Assembly: GCA_022495005.1 (NCBI GenBank)
Contig: JAGYXB010001849.1
Span: 1-64,000 of the forward strand
Source: Rhyacophila brunnea
Taxonomy: Eukaryota; Arthropoda; Insecta; Trichoptera; Rhyacophilidae
Reading direction: 5' to 3'
Length of the DNA stretch: 64,000 bases
The notes beneath the pieces were generated by a model, which saw only the letters and a list, made by a program, of their open reading frames with translations, searched no databases and was not told where the DNA came from. Made by a program: the position numbers and the translations under genes. Shown piece by piece: positions 1-10,643 of the stretch. The first letter of the stretch is position 1. Each line of letters starts with the position of its first letter.

Positions 1-205
1 AAACTGCGAGACTACAAAGCCCACTATCTTCTTTCATAAATTATATCAATCCACAATGCCTATATAATATTATTTACTTTTACACAAAACGACCTCAATT
101 CACAAATGTAGTAAATATGCATCGATTGTTTGTATACAAAAATCTACTAAATAGTTTCTCAGGGAATTTAAACCATTTTCATAAATCGACAATACTGAAT
201 TCATT

Positions 206-445
206 ATGTTTGCCAAGGGTATACTAAAGGCTACCGTATTTTTAATCGTTCTATGCTCCAACAACAGGGCTATTCTAACATATCACTTCACTCCAAAACC
301 AATAGAAAATGATATATCGTATTCAGACAGTAATTATCCCGAGATGTACCTAAACTATTACGCGTATTGTTTTTTTTACACGTCCGCTCATAACCGTGTT
401 AACTGTTTTAGAGCGAGATACAGTACGACAATAATTATATATTGA
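206..445 (+). CDS. possible first exon of a small secreted protein
   Basis: An ATG opens a 79-codon frame. Its first ~23 residues look like a signal peptide: a lysine near the start, then a hydrophobic stretch (ATVFLIVLC). The following ~35 residues are polar and tyrosine-rich and end in YYAYC. A GT that could serve as a splice donor follows near 367, after which the frame runs into low-complexity T-rich DNA, so only the first ~50 residues might be real. I do not recognise a family. Short secreted proteins with a signal-peptide first exon are common in sap-feeding insects, but nothing here proves membership. It could equally be a chance ORF in AT-rich DNA. Confidence 0.2.
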   Translation: MFAKGILKATVFLIVLCSNNRAILTYHFTPKPIENDISYSDSNYPEMYLNYYAYCFFYTSAHNRVNCFRARYSTTIIIY

Positions 446-3400
446 GATTGTCAAGTGTCGTTGAGTAGCACCGTAACATTTTTTTAAATATCTCTTTTTA
501 AATCTTTTAGAATCTTTGCAACTGGATAAAAAATAACCCAATTTGACTGCTTATCTACAAACCAGTTAACTGCACTTTTTACCAAAAATGAGATTTTGAT
601 GGCATTTTGTTATAAAGTATGTTTTCTATGCTTACACAAAATTTCAAATTCTTAAACCTATAAATAAATGCGTTATCATTCTTAACACAAAACAGCCAAC
701 TGTAAATTTCCAATATCATAAATGGAACAACTCCGCTCTTTATATACATTTTCTTGATATATAAAAAGGAAGCTATAATAGTGCAATAATTCACAGTGCA
801 GCTTATTTGTAAAAAGACAATTATTAAATTCCGCTCGATAGTTAAATTATTAAATTTTTTCGCCTTCCTGAACAATTTGACAAAGTGGAGTTAGCCGGTA
901 TGCAGATTAAGCAGTCAAATTGTTGATTCTCAAAGGATGCATTTGGAATGCAGTGCCGAGTATCTTAGCCCGCTTATTTCTGTGTTTTACCAATTATTGT
1001 AGATAGCCGCTTTACATACGGAATTTTCCCGAGTGATATCAGTAAATTGATTTGCTGACATGCGTCAAATATATATGGTTTTGAATGAAAATTTGATATA
1101 AAATTGATGAAATTTTTATGGAAAATATTTATTCTCCAACTTATGGTTCTTACAAATTATTGTTTGTTTTTGATGCAGTAATATCATTGACAATGCGACA
1201 CATTATAAGTATTTTTTAGTTCTAAAAAATGGACCAAATTAATAAAATTAATTATTTAAACAGAAGTACAAAAACATATTCAAAGTCTTTTAAACTTTTC
1301 AAATACTATTTGATAATACAAGATATTCAAAATACAAATATAATCTAAGTATGTGGCTTTTATTAAGTAAATCTAAAGAAGAATATCGCAAATAGTTAGA
1401 ATTTGCTTTACGTGAATTTCTCCTGTGTATAAGACAGATACATGAGCTGGAGTGAAACACTAAAGAAAGACACACACAGGAGAAAGATTACTTAAGTTTC
1501 GCTCTTAGCCGCTTGATTTACTATGTATCAACTTGCATTCTGTGAGCGAGAAAATAATACTGAAAAATCTTCTCTAAATCCCGCTGCTAAAGTTCACAGT
1601 CAAAAAGAGAACGACATAAATAACGTGTACGTAGTTTATCCCGGTTCTGCATTACAAATGCGCTAGAGACACGAGAGCTTAAAGTTTTTAAGCTTTTAAA
1701 CGGGAGTGACTTAAAGCTTTGACGTAGAATACAATAGTTCTTATTTACTTTTAAAACTAATTATTCTATTTAATCGATATCCGATATACACAACAAAAAT
1801 CTTTGATAACTATATAATATATTTTTCTAACCAAAGAATTTTCTTGACATAAATAGAGCTCGGTAACCTTTTTATTGTCAAAGGTACATTACATTTAGGA
1901 TTTTTTTACTCTGTACATACTTATATTTGTATTAATTTGAACTGATATTTATTATTTTTATAATAATTATGAATCCAGATTAACTTTTTTTTTAATACAC
2001 TCTATAGAATTTAATATTTTTTGTGTATCTTCAAATTCGATTAAAACGTCTTTTCTGTCATACACCGTATCTTTCATGGGACTAAAAATAAAACAAATAC
2101 TGTCGAACTTGATTATTACGAGGAAGATGGGACTGACTGAATTTGCTCGTTATAAGCATTGCTCGTTATATCGTTATATAACATTTGTCGCGCCACGCTA
2201 TATTTAAGCATATAACATTTAAAAAAATCTGAAAACCATCATAAACATCCCAGAAACAAGCACGGCATTCATAAACTACAAAATAAGTTGTTTATTGTAA
2301 TGAACGCTGGTAGGTACCTACTGACTTCACAAATCATGAAATTTCAACCATATGCATGGATACTTTTTCAATATTGTCGGTGAAAACACCAATTAGGTAG
2401 GTAACTGGACACTTAACTAATGTCATAAACGTAATCCGATCCCGGCGGCATCGGTCTACGGTCGGATTTTACTGCTTAGGGTCGAAAATGTTTTTAAACT
2501 ATCGACACATTGACATTTTTCTCGGAATATCCGATAAGTACCTAACTCGTTATAAAAGTGAAATAATGTATGGAGAAAATCATAAACGTAAAAAATGTCA
2601 ACGAATGTTTCCTCATTACATGCGAAGTCTTGCTATGTCCGTGATCGTAATAACCGAATTCGACTGTGTATAAAATAAAACCGGTGTTTTGTAAAACATT
2701 AATTATTAAGGTGACGCATCAGTGAAACGCCAAATAATTTTCAACTGTACGCGCGACGAAATTTTGTACTCGCTTCGCATTCATTGAGAGAACGTCGAGT
2801 CAGACACACGTCACTTCGCTGCGTGATGGCGACGGGCCAATTAATTCTAAAATCGTGTAAAGATGACTAAAAACTTTACCCATTTACTTTAAAAAGAAAA
2901 CATGTCAATGAATATATTATTATTGTTACTAATAGAATAATAAATAGAACATAAAATGGACGTATGTTGGATTTATTTGAGAAATAATATTTTCACCCGC
3001 GACCCGCAATCCGCACATCGCCTAGCAACGATATTTTTAGACCGTGCCTCAACTAATGCATGGCCTTAATCATTAGTTGTCCGGGCGACGTCTATTATTA
3101 TTTTTACGAAATTATTTGTCCTAAAAGCGTGGGAATTTTTAAATAAATAAAATAAAATTATTGGTTTAGATCAACCAATTATTGGGGCTGTAATATACAG
3201 TTATAAACAGTACGTATGGATACTTCTGAAAAATAGTAAAAGAAAACCTTTCCAAAAACAAATCAATCAAGGCACCAAACAATCAACGCAGGAAGACAAA
3301 GCATGACAAGTAACAGCTCTCCTGATTTTCCTCACAGTGACCCAAATTGATCAAATTGCCTCTTGCGATTGCATCTGTTGCTCTCCACCTCTCCCTGCCA

Positions 3401-3600
3401 AGCAACGATCCAATCTGCCTTTCATTAATTATTCTCTCTGATTAATCGATACATTGGCACAGCCCTTGACGGACACAGAAGAGAACACAACTCGCATGGA
3501 TTTATATCGCATATTCGTCTTCTAGTATAACCCTGTAACATTCCCTCTGAAACTATTTTAATCCAATCAATACACCGTTGTAATTCCACTCTAATTTACG
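446..3600. other. AT-rich intergenic DNA, no gene seen
   Basis: No frame here has coding character. A mildly GC-richer patch lies at about 2700-2840 and another at 2990-3095; the latter holds a short hairpin (AACTAATG at 3051-3058 against CATTAGTT at 3071-3078). These patches may be old transposon ends but I could not find matching copies in the window. Confidence 0.4.
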
Positions 3601-3619
3601 TTTAATTTATAATTAACTA

Positions 3620-3900
3620 TTTCTTTTATTCAACGAATGATTCACAAGATTTAATCTAAATATTTTGTCTAATTATTGAACATACATAATTTTGAAAAAC
3701 ACTTCTGAGAAAAAATTGTATAACCGATAGAAAAAATATTTTTTGAAAAAAGTAAGACACTCGGTAGAAATCGAACCTGCATCTCTTGGATTTACGCCCC
3801 GTGCGCAATGTCCACTATGCTACTAGGTGACATACTAATTTTGACAAATTTTAACTATTGGCCTTTATAATACCTGCTCACCAGCGCTCTTCAAAAGCAA
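3620..3900 (-). repeat. tRNA-derived SINE, family 1 copy a
   Basis: Read on the minus strand, 3830-3753 has a tRNA-like head: a box-A-like TAGCATAGTGG and a box-B-like GGTTCGATTTC. It is followed by a conserved tail with a run of T, then AAAAAATATTTTTTC. The same tail block recurs at about 15545-15600, and the distal tail (TTTTATTCAACGAAT on the plus strand near 3627) recurs near 4012, so this copy and the next lie in tandem. Promoter boxes imply an ancestral RNA polymerase III gene; mobilisation would depend on a LINE. It is not an intact tRNA gene. Confidence 0.6.
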
Positions 3901-4009
3901 GCTACTATTGGCAATCGGTTTTTGTTTATTAAATCAAAGTAGGTACCTACTACTGTAACTATGTTTAATTATTAAGAATTATAATACTATCATGTTTATT
4001 AAACTATTT

Positions 4010-4201
4010 TTTTTATTCAACGAATCAAACACAATATTTCAGAATATAACATTATATATATTAAAAATACATCATTTAAAAAAAATCATGCATATTCACA
4101 CTAGAAATAATCATTTTGTAGATAAAAAAAAATACAACACCTGACGGGACTTGAACCTGTATCTGCTGGATTCGCGCCAGTATGCTTTTCTAATTAAGCT
4201 G
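4010..4201 (-). repeat. tRNA-derived SINE, family 1 copy b (left arm of palindrome)
   Basis: The minus strand carries the box-B-like GGTTCAAGTCCC head near 4140-4160 and a box-A-like segment near 4185-4201. Its distal tail resembles that of the copy at 3620-3900. The 4086-4201 part is the left arm of an inverted repeat with 4277-4391, so two SINE copies face each other head to head. Confidence 0.55.
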
Positions 4202-4276
4202 AATTAGAACGCAATTCGATAAGCATTTCATGTAAAAACTACTAGTTAAAATCGTTGTAATTAACTAAGATGCCCG

Positions 4277-4391
4277 AAGCTTAATTGGAAAAGCATACTG
4301 GCACGAATCCATCAGATACAGGTTCAAGTCCCGTTGGGTGTCGTATTTTTTCTACAAAATGATTTTTTCTAGTGTGTATAATATTATGCAT
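4277..4391 (+). repeat. tRNA-derived SINE, family 1 copy c (right arm of palindrome)
   Basis: This plus-strand copy has a box-A-like AGCTTAATTGGAAAAGCA near 4278 and a box-B-like GGTTCAAGTCCC near 4321-4332, then a T-rich tail. It is the near-perfect reverse complement of 4086-4201, with only a ~75-bp spacer. In RNA the two would form a long hairpin. Confidence 0.55.
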
Positions 4392-4399
4392 GATAATAT

Positions 4400-5177
4400 G
4401 TTTTCAAATTATGTATACTTTCATGTTTTCAAAATATATATTATAAAATATTACTTTATATCCAAAAAAATAGAAATTAAAAGTTTTTTTGCTATGATCT
4501 ATGATCTGAAATTAATTATATCAAAATTAAGATACATTAAGGGGGGGCATGCTCAGCGTACGTCAAAATGGAGCTTTTATGCTATTTTCAAAACATGATC
4601 CTGGACATTCCTTAAACATTGTAGATAATCTATTAACATAATTTTGAAGCCTTATTATCCTTTATATTTATTTTAAACATTTGATGACTGCATAAAGTAT
4701 TTTTATTACATAAAATAGTATTCTTTTAAACCTCTCGCTCTAATGTTTTAGAATATAGTCATATTTCAGTACGTCCATGGGAAGTGGTGTTAAGATTTTT
4801 TATATTAATTAATTATTAAAAGCATTTATAAAACCATTAGTAAAATTTATGTTGGCATTATTATAGTGAAATATTTACAATAAAAAATTATATTGATAAT
4901 CTCCGTGATCCCAAATTTGACAAGAATTAGGCATTTTATTATTCAAAAAATGGGAAACATTTACACATTTAAAGATAATTTAAATGATACTAATTATAAG
5001 CTATGTTTTTGACCATTCAAATGTGATAAACATTTTACGAATAATATTTACTTTTTAATAATTATTGACCTAAGAATAAGGTAGTATTTTTTTGAAATAC
5101 GCCATTTCTATTGGCATTCCCCACAGCTACAACATACGTCCATAGCCATAAGTTGACAAACGATAAATGAAGTAGGG
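4400..5177. other. AT-rich DNA, nothing recognised
   Basis: A run of seven G at about 4541-4547 is the only local oddity. The ORF that runs through it has no coding character. Confidence 0.35.
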
Positions 5178-5272
5178 AGTAAGATCATGGTAACGCGCGT
5201 GTTTGAAAATGTACCGTTTAAAAAAAATCGGTTAAGTACATGTTCAAACACGCGCGTTTACATGATCTTACT
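5178..5272. repeat. short palindromic element (MITE-like hairpin)
   Basis: Arms at 5178-5214 and 5236-5272 are inverted copies of each other over ~37 bp with two mismatches. The outer end reads AGTAAGATCATG and the core is GC-rich (ACGCGCGTGTTTGAA). The loop is ~21 bp. It resembles a compact MITE or foldback remnant with no coding capacity. Confidence 0.6.
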
Positions 5273-5689
5273 ATGATTACTGGCTATGTGGCCAAAGTAT
5301 TGCAGTTTTTGTTGAGACATGGCTTAAAGAGTCAGTCATTCGTATATATTTCGTTTTTGACGTCCATGCACCATCACCACGTGCTTCTAATACCACATTT
5401 CAAATGCATCAATCGTAGATGGTTGTTTTTCTTTTATAGTACAACACTTTTATACTAGTAATAAATATAAGTATATAGAAGGCCAGACACTTAACCAGAC
5501 CATTTTATTCAAATTTATTATTATAGTACAACTTTAAAAATAATAACTTAACAACATAAATTCTGCGAGCATCTTTCTGCAAGACATGATCGCTTTCCCT
5601 CTCTTGAATTCCACAAAAGTCACTTCTGTTAAAAATTTATTTTTTGTTTTCACGTGGAATGGTTTTAATATTAAATTTTAATATTAATA

Positions 5690-5830
5690 TATACTTACGT
5701 GCGTTACTATGGAAATAAATGTGCCATTTCAGTATTATTTCTATCAAGTACAATTTTTTTTGATCGTTTAAGCTAGTCAAGTCAAGTTTATATGATTCAA
5801 TAGAATTAAAAACGTTGTATATAAAAATTT
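5690..5830 (+). repeat. dispersed repeat R3, copy a
   Basis: This stretch is the reverse complement of 14050-14195. The best-conserved block is TCAAGTACAATTTTTTTTGA followed by CGTTTAAGCT, with further matches at GTTACTATGGAAAT and AAAAACGTTGTAT. No TIRs or coding frame are visible. It is probably part of a mobile element. Confidence 0.55.
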
Positions 5831-6293
5831 CTTTTTATCTTGTAGTTATTCCACTTCACTTTGTCGTTTTATTATAACCTGATTAATTTTAATTTTGATG
5901 TCATATTGTGTATCTTGAATAAATAATCTTTTTTTTAATAAACATGATAAATGGTTTGTAAAACCGAATGAATAATATTGTATCAATACCGGTTTTTCGG
6001 TATTTCTTATTGTATACCGGTATTCATTAAAACATACAAAAACATAAATGTAGATACATATCAATAAATATAGCTATTGAAATCCGTTTAAAATATTAAT
6101 TTATATCAACCTAATGTACCTAGCTTTATTATGTTGACCTTCATTAATGTGTATACTTTGATAGATCATAATATTGTAGAACTGCTAATTTTTATAAATA
6201 TTATAACATAATTAATACTAATAAGTAAATCTCTCAAATATTAGAGATATTTTGTTCTATATTTATTTTTTACTTTCGTTAACGTTAACACCT

Positions 6294-6525
6294 ACGGTGG
6301 CCGCGCGGCTTAAGCGTTGGACTATAAATCCGTGGGTCCCAAGTTTGAATTCTGGGTCTGGCAAAACACATAATGTTTTTCAATGTGTGTGTGTGAGGGT
6401 ATGGACCTAATAGATTGAGCAAGTGGCTGACATCAATTACTCGTAAAAAACAAAATCAGTCAATACAAACCTCCACCATGTGGTGGCCCATATGATCCTA
6501 TCAGGATCGGACATGGTCGGATGAT
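6294..6525 (+). repeat. tRNA-derived SINE, family 2 copy a
   Basis: A tRNA-like head at 6294-6362 has GGCCGCGCGGCTTAAGCG (class-II-like box A region, as in Leu or Ser tRNAs) and a box-B-like GTTTGAATTCTGG. The body contains GAGCAAGTGGCTGACATC and ends near GATCCTATCAGGATCGG. The whole length matches 38354-38590, so this is a real dispersed family. Confidence 0.7.
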
Positions 6526-7280
6526 AACGTTTTGCAGCGTAAAACTTATGCACTAAATTTAATATACGATATAGCAGTAAGTAATCGAAAAATACCATTG
6601 AATTCATTTTCGAAGAACATAAACGTGTATGATTTCTTAATACCTAAAATATCAGTATTTTGGTATCGATAAATAAATACCGAAATATACAAAAAATATA
6701 CCGGTTTTTAAATGCTGGTATTGCAATCCTTAATTTCGTTGAAATAAATAACAAATATGTATAATAATTGTATTCCAATCAACGGACATTCGGTGGTATA
6801 CTTACTCATCAAACAACTTTTCATTTAAAAACCGACATGAAATAAAATTCAAGTAATAGGTAGACTATATGGATTCATATGTAGAGGTCATACTGCGTTA
6901 TACCATCACTTTGAATTTGTTTTTCATTTAACAAAAAAATCTATACCACCATTTATCACTATTTGGCGTAACAGATTTCCAATTTTAATTTTACTTTACA
7001 GAACACTGATTAAAAACGAAATATCAGAGTATTATTTGCTTTTAGGCAATCAATGAGTTGTATTCATTTAAAAAATGTATTTTATGTAATATGGTGAATA
7101 CAATGTTTCGTGTATGCAATACCGATTTACGCTTTATGGAATACGTAATAATTTTATATTGAGTTATGAGAAAAATATAATATATTATTTGGGCTTCATT
7201 TTACAGTAATTTGATATTAGTATATTGTAAAGCTCAATAAGACAGACTGATATCTATATTGTTCTCCTGACTCCAACAGT

Positions 7281-7400
7281 AAAGAAGCAATATTGGATGA
7301 TGGATTACATAGCATCCTAACTCATAATCGACAGTACCTGGGCCACATTATGACAGGACAAAAACAGTCAGTATTTGCCAGTTTATTATCGAAGTATTAA
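7281..7400 (+). pseudogene. LINE reverse-transcriptase C-terminal scrap
   Basis: Thirty-nine codons translate to a segment containing HNRQYLGHIMTGQKQ followed by SLLSKY. The YLGHIM motif, preceded by a basic stretch, is typical of the region just after the reverse transcriptase domain of many non-LTR retrotransposons (R-x-x-YLGHxMR). No start codon and no flanking LINE sequence remain, so it is a small relic. Confidence 0.45.
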
Positions 7401-7439
7401 TGGTACTTATACATATCAGAGGAAACATTGATTTACTTG

Positions 7440-7517
7440 AAATCCTTTTTATTTATATGAAATCTTATTTAGGTATGGTCCCAATATTTAAGGATTTGAT
7501 ATAAATAAAAAGGATTT
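7440..7517. repeat. perfect 19-bp inverted repeat
   Basis: AAATCCTTTTTATTTATAT at 7440-7458 is exactly inverted at 7499-7517, with a 40-bp spacer. It may be a small MITE or a chance-plus-AT structure; no coding content. Confidence 0.5.
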
Positions 7518-8039
7518 TATAATATATAGGAAGTTATATACATTTATATATTTTTTAAATAAATATAAAAAATATTAAAACTATGAATTAATCAAAAATC
7601 TAAACCGTAAAAAATTTAATACTTAATATAGCAAATTTTAATAATAAATATAACCATAAAAATAATGTAATAATAACGTAACCTATGTACCAAATATGTG
7701 ACAAATTCACATTTTTTTACAATTCTAAGTTTATCTTTGATTTAAAAAAAAAATCTTTTTAATGTTTTCATATACATATTTATTAATTTATTAATATAGT
7801 TGAAATTGGCATATTGGATCCCCGTTAAGTCGCCATGACTTATTAAATTGACAGTCGGTGTCTTTTTTAATCAACAGATTTGTGACTGGGTTGAACCCAC
7901 TAAATATGATGAAAGAAAACGTTTGTACTTATAACCCTTAGCGAACATATTGAAATCACCACAAATTAACTGTAATTATTTACATAACACGTCATGAAAC
8001 ATGTACGAATAGTTTTTTTCCATATTTTATTCTACCTTA

Positions 8040-8132
8040 TTTTTGCTTCCACCTGTAATTATTAAAATCACCGCCCTCCTGAATTACTCAGGCGCCCCAA
8101 GGAATGCGATATCGCCACTTTGGGAATCACTG
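8040..8132 (-). mobile_element. hAT-type non-autonomous element end
   Basis: On the minus strand the sequence starts CAGTGATTCCCAAAGTGGCG and continues with CGATATCGCATTCC and CTTGGGGCGCC. CAGTGNTTCCCAAA is a familiar hAT-superfamily terminal motif. I did not find the opposite end, so length and target duplication are unknown. Confidence 0.45.
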
Positions 8133-10186
8133 TTTTAACATACCAACAACAGCTATTTTTTATTTCAGAAATAACTATATTAATTAAGAGAAAGTTTTCC
8201 TTTAACTTTTATCGTTTACCATCAGGTCATAAATTTAGACAATAAAATACTGTATCTCGGCCTTAATAAAAGTATTAATTGTACTTAAGCGAGCAATAAA
8301 CCAGATCTGATTCACGGACTCCATTTTATTTCTAATGAATTAATTATTCTAATGGAAATAATCTATTCGACTAATTTGTCTTGTATAATACTATTAACCT
8401 AATTAAAACTCAGTTACTTTAGATACATTTATCAGTTATATTTTGTATTTGTGAAAATTGTATCATATTAACTACATTTATTTTTTATATCCCCATAGTA
8501 TAATATATTATTGAATTAAACTATTTTACCATACCCAAAAGCAAAATTGAGACAAATTGAAATACTCGTTTGGATATATTAAATTGAACATATATGCTTA
8601 TTACATACCTACGTACTTAAAATAATATTTTTTATGTTAGAATAACCATCATTGATCGAGATAATTGAATGTAAGTTAATGTTCAATTATCTCTAAATGA
8701 ACGTTCAATCTAATTTTTCTTGTACATAATATTTATGGATCATAAACTCAACTGACCAATAACTTTTGTAAAAAAAATATGTGCAAAAATATTCCCCATT
8801 GCTTTTCATAGATAATTGTTATTAAACTGTGAATGAAATTATTAACATTAGAAGGAATTGATTATTTTTATGAAAAAATAGCCCAACATTCAGCATCTCA
8901 CGTGAATAAATAGGTTCAATCGCCAGAATCAGCAGCTCGCTTAGCTGAGTCTAACAAAGCCAAAAAATGAAACTTTCTGTCATCTAATTATATGGGTTTT
9001 TTTATATGGGGCCTGGGTTTTGAGACATTTAGATTCTGGGGACCGTCTGCTTTGAAGACAGTGGCTGAGATTGGTCGTCGCTTGACTGATAAAACATGTG
9101 AGTATCGTTCAACTGAGTACCTATATAAATCCAGCTAATAACTATATAAATCCAAAGAGGTAATGCAGTTGCAGTTTTAGGTACTCTTGACGTAACCAGG
9201 GGGTATATAAATATATATATATATAAAGGTACCTACTTATATCGTTTAATTTTACCTTTTCTGACATTTATTTTGTTTAACTCTTTTATTAGTAATATTA
9301 TTTTTCTCTATATAATTTATTATTTCTCTTTATAATTCTAACTGTAATGTAGAATATAACTGTTTATTTTTAATTCAAATTTATGTATAAATAAAAATAA
9401 TGATCCATTGTTTATGTTTCATCCTATATTCTCTTTCTCTCACTCCTATTCCATAAATAAGTGATACAATACTAATCGATTGTTACGCGGGCTTTCTTAT
9501 GGTTAATTTGAAAACAAAATTCACGTAAACAGGTTAAGGAAATAGAAATATGATAAATCGGTTAATACTTCTCCTTCAAAGCCTCAATGCAATTATATTC
9601 TAGTACAAGTGGGTGTACAGATATTTACATTTTCACGGATCATTTCACATGGGCATAATATAATGCGATTAACACGTTAGACATGCTATAAATCAACTAT
9701 TATCCAAATAAATCCATAACTATTACAGCTAATCACAGAATATATACTATACTTTACTCAATACTGTACAGTGTATTATAATATTCTACTGTAGACATTT
9801 AAAAACAAACAAAAGTTAAATATTAATTAATTATTAGTATAAGCAAGAAAATTTTGACAAGTCAATTTTCCACTAAAATACCACAAATAACAATGTAGTT
9901 AACTTAACGAAAACGCCATATGGTATTTCTTTCGCGAAAAAGCGTTTTCTCATTGTCACGAAAATGAAAATAAAAACATTTTGTACCGAATATAAACCTT
10001 TTTTGTAACAAACAAAGCTCGTTTGCGATAGCTTAACTTTGACAATTAAACGCTTACATAGTTTTTGAACACAATATAGTTGAGAAATTTGTAAATTAAT
10101 ACAACTAGGTACATTATTCTAAAAAAATAGTGCGGTCATCAAACAATGTTTTTTGTTTTATTTTTTATTTTAAATACACACTTAAT
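8133..10186. other. AT-rich DNA with small hairpins, no gene
   Basis: Contains a 12-bp perfect hairpin (GAGATAATTGAA at 8658-8669 with its inverse at 8682-8693), a (TA)n run near 9207-9223, and an imperfect hairpin GAAAACGC/GCGTTTTC at 9909-9949 with a central TTCGCGAA. No coding frame is convincing. Confidence 0.4.
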
Positions 10187-10643
10187 GGTTGGGCCATTTA
10201 AAATCCCATTCCACTCCTTATCCCCTCACGCACCTCCTAACCCCCAGTGTTATTGTCCCGAACAATCGGTGGGCAATTGCGGGTCATGAGAGACGGTATT
10301 GCAAGGGAGATTCAGTTGCATCTCGACAGCGGGCGTGAGCGGGCTTCTAATAGCTTTCCGTCGCTTAAGTGATTGACTCAATAGATACAGACTCATTCAT
10401 AATCATCATCATTCATACACCCTCACATATAATCCTCAAAACTGTGTCACAAAGTGCGTGAGTGTACGAACCGGATGACCCAAAACAACAACACCGCGCG
10501 AGTGAAAGTTGAAACCAGACCACGGAACCATCAGACATCATCACAAAGGTCAGTTTCTGGCATTCTGTTCCATCGCTCCCACCCCCAGATCCGACCTCCT
10601 CATCTTTCCACAAAATAATTACAGTCCACTTAAAAAGCTCAAC
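10187..10643 (+). mobile_element. family H short-TIR element, copy 1
   Basis: Starts GGTTGGGCC and ends AGCTCAAC, a weak inverted pair. Flanks are CACTTAAT on the left (10179-10186) and TACTTAAT on the right (10644-10651), a 7/8 match that suggests an 8-bp target duplication as made by hAT elements. Internal marks shared with other copies are GCAATTGCGGGTCATGA, CCAGACCACGGA, AAAGGTCAGT..CTGGCA and ACAGTCCACT. It is GC-richer than its surroundings and has no transposase frame, so it would be non-autonomous. Confidence 0.65.
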
